64,000 nt of DNA from the NCBI GenBank assembly GCA_963702755.1, contig CAVPDZ010000002.1:1-64000 (forward strand), in the 5' to 3' direction. Of this stretch, positions 10,077 to 17,645 are shown piece by piece. The notes under the pieces were generated by a model, which did no database searches, was not told the DNA's origin, and was given only the letters and a program-made list of their open reading frames with translations. Position 1 is the first letter of the stretch. Each line of letters opens with the position of its first letter. The DNA comes from JAJPKK01 sp963702755. GTDB lineage: Bacteria > Pseudomonadota > Alphaproteobacteria > Rhizobiales > Xanthobacteraceae. The position numbers and the translations under genes were made by a program.

Positions 10077-11207
10077 TCACCAGAGCCGGTCGCTGGCCAG
10101 GCGGGCTCCCTCGGCCATGGCGGCCAGCTTGGCCCACGTGATCCTGGGGTCGACGGGCATGACCTGGGCGAAGGTGGCGAAGCCGCAGTCGCTGCCGGCC
10201 ATCACGTTTTCCCTCCCGACCAATCGCGCGAGCGCTCGATGCGCTGGGCGACGAGCTCGGGGTGCTCGATGTAGTTGTTGGTCGAGTCGAGGACGCCGGG
10301 ATGAGGACCTTGCCGTCGGGGAGCCGACGTCCTCGAAGATGGCCCACTCGTGCTCGTGGCGGGGGTTGGCCGCCTCGAACAAGAGTCCCGTCGGCCGGGC
10401 CGGAGCACGATGTCGATGATCTCGCGCCAGCGCGATGTCGTGGTTGTGCGGCCCCTCGTAGTTGCCCCAGCAGACGTGCATGCGCATCGCCTCCGGGGGA
10501 TGTCGCGGGTGGCGTCGTTGATGGCCTCGACGTGCTGGGCCGCTAAGCGCCGGAAGTCGTCGAGCGTCTTGCCTTTGGCTTCTACGACCTGCCATCGGCG
10601 CCAGGTCGGGGCAGTCGAGCTGGAGGATGAGGCCGGCCGCGTGGATGGCGTCGTACTCCTGCTTCATGGCGTCAGCCAGGGCCACGATGTACTCCTCGTG
10701 GGTCCTGTAGTGCTGGTTCGTCATGAACAGCGCGATCACGCCCGGCGAGGCCGCGGTCATGAAGGCCTCCGTCACGTCCACCCCTTTGACGGCTTCCAGC
10801 AGGTTGGCGATGTCCCGATCAAGCTCGGAGCGGTCGCGGTAGCGGACCGGCCCGGTGCAAGCCGGGTTGGTGGTCGCCGATGAGATCGATGGGGCCAACC
10901 GGGCGAAGTATTCGGGAAACTCCGTCGCTTCTTCGAGCATGACGGTCTGGCTGGCCGTTCCGTCAAAGCCGGTGAGCCGGTTGACGACGTAGGTGGCGTA
11001 GCTCGGCTTGCCCACCTCTCCGTCGTTGACGACGTCGACGCCGGCTCGGACCTGCCGCCGAACCGTGTCGGCGACCACCTGCCGGAGCTCCTCTTCGCTC
11101 ACGGAAGCTCCCGAGCTGGCGGCGGCCGTGCCGGGCAGGGGTACCCCGGCCGGACGGGGCAGGCTCCCGGTGTGAGTGGTGAGTATCCGTTCCTCACTAC
11201 GTCTCAT
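10077..11207 (-). CDS. Cobalamin-independent methionine synthase (MetE C-terminal domain) family protein
   Basis: Single-domain relative of the MetE C-terminal (zinc, methyl-transferring) half, about 376 residues. The N-terminus ERILTTHTGSLPRP is characteristic. The zinc-site text is present as MRMHVCWGNYEGPHNHD (His-x-Cys) and ENVMAGSDCGFATF (distal Cys). Two stretches, about 10,500-10,600 and 10,220-10,330, read as nonsense inside an otherwise open frame, so each is bounded by a compensating pair of indels. Homologues of this size act on varied methyl donors, so methionine synthesis itself is not established. It is followed 30 bases later by the molybdopterin oxidoreductase. Confidence 0.8.
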   Translation of the reverse strand: MRRSEERILTTHTGSLPRPAGVPLPGTAAASSGASVSEEELRQVVADTVRRQVRAGVDVVNDGEVGKPSYATYVVNRLTGFDGTASQTVMLEEATEFPEYFARLAPSISSATTNPACTGPVRYRDRSELDRDIANLLEAVKGVDVTEAFMTAASPGVIALFMTNQHYRTHEEYIVALADAMKQEYDAIHAAGLILQLDCPDLAPMAGRRSQRQDARRLPALSGPARRGHQRRHPRHPPEAMRMHVCWGNYEGPHNHDIALARDHRHRAPARPTGLLFEAANPRHEHEWAIFEDVGSPTARSSSRRPRLDQQLHRAPRARRPAHRALARLVGRENVMAGSDCGFATFAQVMPVDPRITWAKLAAMAEGARLASDRLW

Positions 11208-11318
11208 GACCCGTTCCCCCTGATCGTGGTGTCGAGCCGGCGGCTTCGGTGCCCGAGGCCATCATGTCGCAAAAGCGTGCGATCCCGCACGGGCGGCCAC
11301 CTTCGGTCCCGGTGGTGC

Positions 11319-12516
11319 TCAGGTGGCCCCGAGCAGCCGGTCGTAAAGCTCGGCGGTGCGAGCGGCGATAGCCCGCCAGCTGAAGTGCTCAAGGACCCGC
11401 CGTCGCCCGGCCTGGCCGAAGTCGCGGGCGTGCCCGGCGTCGGCGAGCAAGTGGTTGACCCGATCGGCGAGATCGGCGGCGAAGCGCTCCGGATCACGGG
11501 CGACCCGAAGACGTCGCCGGCCGCGTCGAAGGCCACCAGGTACCCGGTTTCGCCGTCGACGACGATCTCGGGGATGCCGCCGACGGCGCTGGCCACCACC
11601 GGCAGGCCGCACGCCATGGCCTCCAGATTGATCAGCCCGAAGGGCTCATAGACCGACGGGCACACGAACACCGCGGCGTGGCTCAACAGTTGGACCACGT
11701 CGCTCCTTGGCAACATCTCCTCGATCCAAAAGACGCCACCTCGGGCTCGGCGCAGCCCGGCAACCTTTTCCCGTACCTCGGCGCCGATCTCAGGCGTGTC
11801 GGGCGCGCCTGCGCACAGGACCATCTGGGCGTCCGGATCGATCCGGGCGGCGGCGTCGATGAGGTGGACGATGCCCTTCTGCCTGGTGACCCGACCAAGG
11901 AACATGACCATCGGTCGCGCCGGGTCGATCCCGAGACGCCCGAGCACGTCGGTGCTGTCGTCCCGCCGATATTCGTCGGGGTCGATCCCATTGTGAATGA
12001 CATGGACCCGTCCTGGCTCGACGCGCGGATAGGCAGCCAGGATGTCTCGGCCCATGGCCTCGGACACGGCGATCACGGCGTCGGCGGACTCCATCGCCGT
12101 GCGCTCGATGTGGGTCGAGAGGGCGTAGCCGGATCCAGTTGCTCGGCCTTCCACGGGCGCAGCGGCTCGAGGCTGTGGGCGGTCATCACGTGGGGGATGT
12201 CATAGAGCAGCTGGGCGAGGTGGCCGCCGTAGTTGGCGTACCAGGTGTGACTGTGCACGATGTCGACGCCCTCGACATCGGCCGACATGCGCAGGCCGAC
12301 CGACATCGCCCGCAAGGCCGCCCCCTGACGAAGACCGGGAATCTCACTCCACGGCTGGTAGGAACCCGCCACGAGAGGCGACGATCGAGGTGCCCCGAAG
12401 CAGTACACCGAGACATCGACGAAGTGGGCCAGCTCCCGGCTCAGATACTCCACGTGGACGCCGGCGCCACCGTACACCTCGGGAGGAAACTCCCTTGTCA
12501 ACAGCGCCACCTTCAT
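11319..12516 (-). CDS. glgA: Glycogen synthase, actinobacterial GT4 type, frameshifted
   Basis: Retaining glycosyltransferase that adds glucose (or builds maltose 1-phosphate, as described for the actinobacterial GlgM/GlgA family) from ADP-glucose. The N-terminal Rossmann domain starts MKVALLTREFPPEVYGGAGV. One slip near 12,135 precedes GSGYALSTHIERTAMESADA. The C-terminal domain has HVIHNGIDPDEYRRDD, MFLGRVTRQKGIVHLIDAA and the E-x7-E motif YEPFGLINLEAMACGLPVV. A second slip near 11,520 leads to FAADLADRVNHLLADAGHA and the end at 11,319. About 399 residues, normal for this family. The stop of glgC lies 17 bases upstream of the ATG, an order expected for a glg operon. Confidence 0.88.
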
Positions 12517-12532
12517 CCCGACCCCTTCGAGA

Positions 12533-12950
12533 TCACTGGGCGTCGACGATGGTGCCCTTGCCGAGAACGACCACGCCCTTCTCCGAACAGGTGAACCGCC
12601 TCCCGTCCGCTTCGGGGTCGACGCCGATCCGGCCCCTGGTGGCACCACGCTGTTCTTGTCGATGATCGCCTTGCGGACGACGGCGCCGCTGCCGATCACC
12701 ACGTCGTGCATGATGACCGAATCCTCGACCAGGGCGCCGGACTCGATCAGGACACCGGGCGAGATGACCGAGCGCCGGGCCTCCCACCGGAGATGATCGC
12801 TCCGGGACTGACGATCGAGTTGAGCGCCCGACCCACCCGGTCGTGCTCCTCGAAGACGAACTTGGCGGGGGGCAGCACAGGGATGGTCGTGTAGATCGGC
12901 CACTCCCGGTTGTACAGGTTGAAGTAGGGATGCGCCGCAGATATCGCTGC
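12533..12950 (-). CDS. glgC: Glucose-1-phosphate adenylyltransferase, C-terminal fragment only
   Basis: Makes ADP-glucose for glycogen synthesis. Only the end of the catalytic domain and the left-handed beta-helix remain: HPYFNLYNREWPIYTT, then RVGRALNSIVSPGAIISGG, a slip near 12,780, RRSVISPGVLIESGALVEDS with the hexapeptide pattern, a slip near 12,635, and GVDPEADGRRF to GKGTIVDAQ. Recognisable GlgC sequence stops at about 12,940; roughly the first 240 residues are absent and what lies further upstream on this strand is unrelated. The truncation coincides with the change of genome type, so I read it as an assembly join rather than a deletion. Confidence 0.8.
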
Positions 12951-13060
12951 GACAACCACCCGTGACCCGAAAGGGAAGTGCGGGTCGACCACGGATGCTC
13001 ATTTCGTCGCGACGATCACGCCCTTGAGACCCTTCGCGTCGATGGCTTTCTAAATTCGTT
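12945..13060. other. Suspected chimeric join between two genomes
   Basis: Upstream: actinobacterial genes with an indel every few hundred bases. Downstream: alphaproteobacterial genes with intact frames. GlgC homology ends at about 12,940. Immediately beyond, on the minus strand, 12,998-13,048 encodes a possible short C-terminus (KAIDAKGLKGVIVATK then stop) that belongs to neither neighbour. The exact join cannot be placed closer than about 100 bases by eye. Confidence 0.6.
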
Positions 13061-13150
13061 GTGTGCCGTTGAAATCATAGGGTTGGCCTGGCGACAGCAG
13101 CATGTCTGCAACGCGAGACACCGGAATGAAGGAGTCGGTCGGAGGTGAAT
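13050..13150 (-). pseudogene. Possible fragment of a BisC/TorA-type molybdopterin oxidoreductase
   Basis: In the minus frame that ends at 13,050 the text FIPVSRVADMLLSPGQPYDF followed by NGTQRI resembles, from memory, a conserved stretch of biotin sulfoxide/TMAO reductase-like enzymes (…SRVADMLLNPG…). It is only about 33 residues and has no gene around it. If real it is debris of an alphaproteobacterial gene at the edge of the join. Confidence 0.3.
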
Positions 13151-13266
13151 ACCAACCGGGTCTTCTGTGCCGACCACATGCACGATAACGAGTGCGGCGC
13201 CTCTGCTGTAGTTGCCAACGAGGTGAGTCCAAGAGCCATCAGGATGATCTTGGTCGGTAGTTTCAT
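13075..13266 (-). CDS. Short ORF beginning with a signal peptide, possibly a broken gene
   Basis: ATG at 13,266 gives MKLPTKIILMALGLTSLATT followed by AEA, a good Sec signal peptide with an AxA cleavage site. The remaining 40 residues (Cys, His and Arg rich) look like a shifted frame and not like a folded protein. Most likely the 5' end of a secreted protein whose body is lost or frameshifted toward the oxidoreductase-like fragment just downstream. Confidence 0.3.
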   Translation of the reverse strand: MKLPTKIILMALGLTSLATTAEAPHSLSCMWSAQKTRLVFTSDRLLHSGVSRCRHAAVARPTL

Positions 13267-13359
13267 CCGCGCGGTCCTTGACTTGTGTTACAGGTACTCG
13301 TGATCCGGACCGACTTGTTTGCGCCCAGCAACAGCCGCACCCGTCGCCGTGGCGCGCCG

Positions 13360-13524
13360 CTATGGCTGATTGACCCGCGCGGCGGCAGTGAAGCAGATGG
13401 CGTAGAGAATGGCCAAGCCGTATAAAAAATGTGCCATGGCCACGGACCCCGACCGATCTTCAATTATTTCAGCGACGGCCATCACCGCGACGCCAACAAG
13501 AAATGGCGACTTGAAACGGTTCAT
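13360..13524 (-). CDS. 54-residue hydrophobic protein, unknown
   Basis: ATG at 13,522-13,524 with AGGGGAG seven bases upstream. The peptide begins MNRFKSPFLVGVAVMAVAEI, passes through an acidic/basic loop (IEDRSGS), then a second helix AMAHFLYGLAILYAICFTAA, and ends RVNQP. Two hydrophobic segments and a well-placed SD favour a real small membrane protein. Homologues are not known to me. It is too short for routine gene callers. Confidence 0.5.
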   Translation of the reverse strand: MNRFKSPFLVGVAVMAVAEIIEDRSGSVAMAHFLYGLAILYAICFTAAARVNQP

Positions 13525-13782
13525 TGCGGGTCTCCCCTGTTAAGACTGAAGCAATCTCCATCGGTGGCCTGATGCTAAACAAGATCGCCTCGCATTGCCC
13601 GCCCCCTAGCCGTTGAGGCACGGTTGTCCCAGGGGCGAAATCGCTAGGCTGAGGGACGCGTGACAAACGTCTTCGCCCGCTGGTGGATGCGGGTCAAAGC
13701 CAAGGCCGGGCTCATCAACTCCGCTTTTTAGGTGCCCGTGTCGATGCTTGAACCCATCGCAAACGTTGGCCGACCAAATCGC

Positions 13783-13935
13783 ATGAGCACACAGAAATTC
13801 TTACTGGTCGTCGGCACCATCATGATGCTGTTACTGTTTCCACTCTTAGTGCACTCTTTTCAGGAGTGCATGGAAAAGGGTGGTAAATCATGTCCTTGCA
13901 CGAGAGGCCATTGCCCGCCGGCTACGGGCAAGTGA
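13783..13935 (+). CDS. Small secreted or anchored Cys-rich protein, unknown
   Basis: From ATG 13,783: MSTQKFLLVVGTIMMLLLFP and LLVHSF form one hydrophobic N-terminal segment, followed by a short tail with four cysteines (QECMEKGGKSCPCTRGHC). An upstream in-frame start at 13,732 would add 17 residues without hydrophobicity. No clear SD at 13,783. A CPC motif at the end could bind metal. Function unknown. Confidence 0.35.
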   Translation: MSTQKFLLVVGTIMMLLLFPLLVHSFQECMEKGGKSCPCTRGHCPPATGK

Positions 13936-14007
13936 TTTGACCATCGGATGATCGTAGCGATGAACCACTGAAGCAATCTCGCCGACTGCATGCAAAAGGA
14001 GACGATC

Positions 14008-14628
14008 ATGAGCGGCGCTTACCAAGCTAGAATGCTCAAGCGAGTGATGGGCGGGTATATCTTCCAGCCGCCGCCGGGCATTTTCTGTCGTACACAAGCT
14101 TATCGGGTGAACGAGGCCCAGAAGGCAGAGATCCTGGCACTCGCGCAGTTGGAGAAGGTGCAGTGGGCAAGATGGCTCACCCGAATTGCCCTCGCGCTTG
14201 CGGTCGCCACCGGTATTGCATTTCGTCAAGCCGCCGGTGAACCGCTTGTGAATAGCTGGCTCGCCGGCTTCAGTGTTTTTGTGATCGCCCAGGCTATCGC
14301 CGCGTCGGTGACATATTATGCCGTCGCGCGTCGACTGCAGCCGTTGCTTGCCGGACTTCCCCGCTCCGCCGAGCAGCTGTACCCCGCCCCGATCATGTTC
14401 AGAAGGCCAGAATTAGGCTCGGCAACAGTTTGGTACGCGCTGTTAGCGTCGGTGCCTATATATATGCTTTTGCTGCATCCCGACCTCGTGGTTTCTATGT
14501 TCACCACGACGACCCTGGTCTTTATTCTTGCTGCCGCCCTCCTCCGCTTAGCCTTGGCACCGTTCTTGTTGGCGGTCATCCATTTGCGTCGGCAACGCCA
14601 CGACCAAGCCGCGCTAGGAGAGCGATGA
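14008..14628 (+). CDS. Hypothetical integral membrane protein
   Basis: ATG 14,008 is chosen because AAAGGAG lies 8 bases upstream; the earlier ATG at 13,990 would place the SD inside the coding region. 206 residues: a soluble N-terminal stretch with FQPPPGIFCRTQAYRVNEAQ, then helices at about 58-76, 81-105, 140-160 and 168-190. A charged tail ends the protein. Base composition is less GC-rich than the core genes to the right. No family recognised; small membrane-protein neighbours give no functional hint. Confidence 0.7.
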   Translation: MSGAYQARMLKRVMGGYIFQPPPGIFCRTQAYRVNEAQKAEILALAQLEKVQWARWLTRIALALAVATGIAFRQAAGEPLVNSWLAGFSVFVIAQAIAASVTYYAVARRLQPLLAGLPRSAEQLYPAPIMFRRPELGSATVWYALLASVPIYMLLLHPDLVVSMFTTTTLVFILAAALLRLALAPFLLAVIHLRRQRHDQAALGER

Positions 14629-14855
14629 CCGCAAACTTAAACATCGCGCGACTCGTCCTGCCCCTCTTTCTTCGAAACTCAGCGAACCTACCCTTAGCCC
14701 GAATGAAACAGTATGTGCCAGCACGCCGAGCTGGCGCACCCCAAAGCTGTCCTCGGGCGAAGTGACTGGTTGCAGGCGTCGACGCGGCGCACCAGAAATA
14801 TCGAACACCGCATGCGCAGCGGGGACAATGCAAACATGACCCCCGTGAGGCACCC

Positions 14856-15149
14856 ATGACAGAGACGGAGCTCGAAACTAAGCTTCAAAATCTAAGTGAG
14901 CAGTTTTTGCAGTTTCAGCGACAACAAGAAAGTGTCAGAAAGCGCTGGTCTAGAATCGGATTGATCAGCTTGGGTTTCGCGTCAGCGTTCGCCGTTGTAA
15001 GCATAATATTTTCCGCGCTCTCCCTTTTGAACAACACACCCAATCCGTCCACCCCCTTCGCGCTCACACTGATCCCACTATTTCTTCTCAGCACTGCCCT
15101 GGTTGGCGGCGGGTCTTGGTACGTGGATAGACGCCGGGGACCGTCTTGA
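14856..15149 (+). CDS. Small coiled-coil membrane protein, unknown
   Basis: 97 residues. The N-terminal 30 residues (MTETELETKLQNLSEQFLQF, then QRQQESVRK) form a short coiled coil; two hydrophobic segments follow (about 36-56 and 67-87), and the tail WYVDRRRGPS is basic. GAGGCACCC precedes the ATG, a weak SD. The layout suggests a protein that oligomerises at the membrane, but no family is recognised. Confidence 0.6.
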   Translation: MTETELETKLQNLSEQFLQFQRQQESVRKRWSRIGLISLGFASAFAVVSIIFSALSLLNNTPNPSTPFALTLIPLFLLSTALVGGGSWYVDRRRGPS

Positions 15150-15291
15150 ACATCGAGGTGGTCGCGCGAACGCCGGCCACCGGAGCCTTCCTCGGTCAGT
15201 AACGCAAAATGCGCCGCCGAAGGTTCGTTGCGCGGACCGGCGGCAGAGTTTGGCAACGCCGGTGAGATTGGAAAGGCCCGGCTGGCCGGCT

Positions 15292-15612
15292 CAAGGGCCA
15301 GTCCTGTACAGTCGCACCGGCTTCAACGGGGCGCTGCAGGGCTACCGCGTGCGCCGCGGCTCCGATCCGAAAAGCCTCGCCGAATTGCGGACGTTCGCGG
15401 GTCGCGCCATCGACGTGCCGTCGATGTTCGTCGGCGGCAAGAGCGACTGGGGCGTCTACCAGACGCCGGGCGCGGTCGAGGGCATGCAGAAAAGCGTTTG
15501 CACGCGCATGGTCGGGTTTCACCTCATCGACGGCGCCGGGCACTGGGTCCAGCAGGAGCAGCCCGAGCAGGTGACGAAGCTGCTGATCGCCTTCCTGCAG
15601 GACCAGCGCTGA
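15292..15612 (+). pseudogene. 3' remnant of an alpha/beta hydrolase (epoxide hydrolase-like)
   Basis: Only the last third of the fold is present: YSRTGFNGALQGYRVRRGSD (cap/late core), DVPSMFVGGKSDWGVYQ with the acid residue of the triad, and HLIDGAGHWVQQEQPEQVTK with the catalytic His, ending at 15,612. The N-terminal nucleophile part (normally about 200 residues) is missing and the 140 bases upstream encode nothing similar. A clean 5' truncation in an otherwise intact frame points to recombination or insertion in the source genome. Confidence 0.75.
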
Positions 15613-15900
15613 CCGCGGGCTTCGCGACAGGGGTGGATTGAAGAGCGAGGCTTAGCGCTTAAGCGCCATGTTGGAATGCGCGTCGACAACCACCAAGCGC
15701 GCTTCGAATATGCTGCACAACCCTACTTCCGCGCGCGGAAGCGCCAGTGTAGCGTTAACGGAGAGCTGCCGAGGGGAGTGCCGAAGTCTCCAGGCGAACA
15801 GGCAGCAAGGATGCCGTCGGCGGGCAACTTTTCAAAAATCGAACAAGGCTGATGCCGATCGTGCTGACTGTCTGCGGCGCGCGGCATAGGGGAGGTTAAC
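15613..15900. other. Intergenic region, no gene supported
   Basis: About 290 bases between the hydrolase remnant and the next hydrolase. A 73-codon open frame (15,668-15,889) has no SD and an unnatural Ser/Arg/Cys composition. I see nothing else. Confidence 0.4.
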
Positions 15901-16980
15901 GTGCTGAAGAGAACAACAGCTCGTGAAATCATGCCGCAGGCGATCGGTGCGGCGATCTTATTCTACGCTTTCGCGTTTGCAGCTGACGCAGCGGAGTTTC
16001 CCGCTCCAAAGGAGGGCGACTGGGTCGCGCGCGACTTCCGGTTTCATACCGGCGAAGTTATGCCAGAAATGAGACTGCACTACACGACGCTCGGCGAGCC
16101 TACGGGTCAACCCGTTCTGATACTGCACGGGACGACCGGATCTGGCTCCGGCATGTTGGCACCGTTCTTTGGTGGCGAATTGTTTGGTTCGGGCCAAGTA
16201 CTCGACGCGCGTAAGTTTTACATCATCCTCCCGGATTCGCTTGGCCATGGAAAATCGGCAAAGCCTTCAGATGGGCTGCGCGCTAAATTCCCGGCATATA
16301 ACTACGATGACATGGTCGAAGCTCAATATCGACTGGTGACCGAGGGATTGGGCTTACGCCATTTGCGCGTCGTACTCGGCAACTCCATGGGCGGGATGAA
16401 CGCTTGGCTGTGGGGCGTCAAATATCCGGGCTTCATGGACGCGTTGGTCCCGATGGCATCGCAGCCCAGCGAAATGGCCAGCCGCAACTGGATGATGCGT
16501 CGGTTAATTATCGATAGCATTCGCCTTGATCCGGATTGGCACGAAGGCAACTATACGACCCAGCCTCATTCAGCCAAAGTGGCGAGCGTCTTCTACGGCG
16601 TCGCTACTGCGGGCGGTACGCTCGCCTATCAAAAACTCGCGTCGACGCGCGAGGCCGCGGACAAGATACTCAATGATCGTCTGGCTGCGCCATTTCCCGC
16701 GGACGCGAACGATGTGCTCTATCAGTGGGACTCATCACGCGACTACAATCCCTCGCCTGGATTGGAGCGGATTCGAGCTGCGGTGCTGGCGATTAATTCT
16801 GCTGACGACGAGCGCAATCCGCCCGAAACCGGAATCATGGAACGCGAGCTCAAGCGGATAAACAATGCACGACTCTTCCTAATTCCGGCAAGCGACGAGA
16901 CGCGCGGCCATCTGACCACAGGATTTGCAAAGTTCTGGAAACAGCAGTTGCAAGGATGGCTAGAGACAGTGCCGAAATGA
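15901..16980 (+). CDS. Alpha/beta-fold hydrolase, MetX (homoserine O-acetyltransferase)-like, secreted
   Basis: GTG 15,901 has GGGGAGG six bases upstream; an internal ATG at 15,931 is the alternative. Residues about 12-31 form a signal peptide (AIGAAILFYAFAFAADAAEF). The mature protein shows the MetX-like pattern: LHYTTLGEPTGQPVLILHGT, nucleophile Ser162 in LGNSMGG, acid in NSADDERNPPE and His in ETRGHLTTG. Real MetX enzymes are cytoplasmic and recognise homoserine with further motifs, so a periplasmic esterase/lipase-type role is more likely. 359 residues, complete. Confidence 0.88.
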   Translation: MLKRTTAREIMPQAIGAAILFYAFAFAADAAEFPAPKEGDWVARDFRFHTGEVMPEMRLHYTTLGEPTGQPVLILHGTTGSGSGMLAPFFGGELFGSGQVLDARKFYIILPDSLGHGKSAKPSDGLRAKFPAYNYDDMVEAQYRLVTEGLGLRHLRVVLGNSMGGMNAWLWGVKYPGFMDALVPMASQPSEMASRNWMMRRLIIDSIRLDPDWHEGNYTTQPHSAKVASVFYGVATAGGTLAYQKLASTREAADKILNDRLAAPFPADANDVLYQWDSSRDYNPSPGLERIRAAVLAINSADDERNPPETGIMERELKRINNARLFLIPASDETRGHLTTGFAKFWKQQLQGWLETVPK

Positions 16981-17086
16981 CCGAGCTAGGGCGGAGCAGT
17001 CCCTTCCGGTCTCGTTTTCCGGCAAGGTTGGTCCCCGACGCGTTTCGCCAACACGTCGGGAAGCAAAACAGATGGGGCCGCTGGCC

Positions 17087-17524
17087 TCACTCCAGTCCCG
17101 GTTCTTCGCGCAGGCGGATGTTGGGCGAGAAGGACTGGCCGGTATCGAGGAGCGTGAGCGTCTTCAGAAGGCCGCCCTTGTTGTCGCTGTCTTTCAGCGG
17201 CGCGAGGATCACCTTGACGCGGTCTCCCGCCTTGACCGAGGTCCGGGTCCAGCCCGATACGCGGCCGAGGTTCGACGGGCTCGTCATCTCGATGAGCCAT
17301 TTGTTGATCTGACCGTCCCCATCCACGGTGCCGTCGACCAGAAGAGTGACGTGGGGATTGGTCCAGCGTACTTCCTCCACCGTCCCCGTGAGGGCGAGGG
17401 ATTTCGAGGAGTTGAACATCGACGCCGAGTGATGCGCGGAAACGGCCTGTGCCCCAACAAGCGCTGCCACGATTGCGAGGCTGCAGACGGCAAGGGTGCG
17501 ACTTGATTTAAAAACGCTGCTCAT
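17087..17524 (-). CDS. DUF6152 family periplasmic protein
   Basis: The second of two adjacent ATGs (17,524) stands six bases after GGAG. The signal peptide is TLAVCSLAIVAALVGAQAVS followed by AHHSASMF, and the mature protein starts with the His-His typical of the family. The rest matches the small beta-barrel pattern: LALTGTVEEVRWTNPHVTL, then MTSPSNLGRVSGWTRTSVKA and GDRVKVILAPLKDSDNKGG. Members are often encoded near other secreted proteins of the kind found immediately upstream here. The biochemical role is unknown. Confidence 0.85.
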   Translation of the reverse strand: MSSVFKSSRTLAVCSLAIVAALVGAQAVSAHHSASMFNSSKSLALTGTVEEVRWTNPHVTLLVDGTVDGDGQINKWLIEMTSPSNLGRVSGWTRTSVKAGDRVKVILAPLKDSDNKGGLLKTLTLLDTGQSFSPNIRLREEPGLE

Positions 17525-17645
17525 CATTCTCTCCGAGAGTGATCCCATTTGCGAGATCCCTGCCTGGTTGTGAGCGCGTTTCCTGCCCGGATATTTTTTC
17601 TAACTGATGCACGACAAGCAACCGTATCGGGCGGCTGTCGAACCG

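Noticed and set aside
13660..13731. 23-codon GTG-initiated frame ending before the small Cys-rich protein
   Set aside because: Too short and without SD; no supporting feature.
15668..15889. 73-codon plus-strand frame before the MetX-like hydrolase
   Set aside because: No SD, odd Ser/Arg/Cys composition, no homology recalled.
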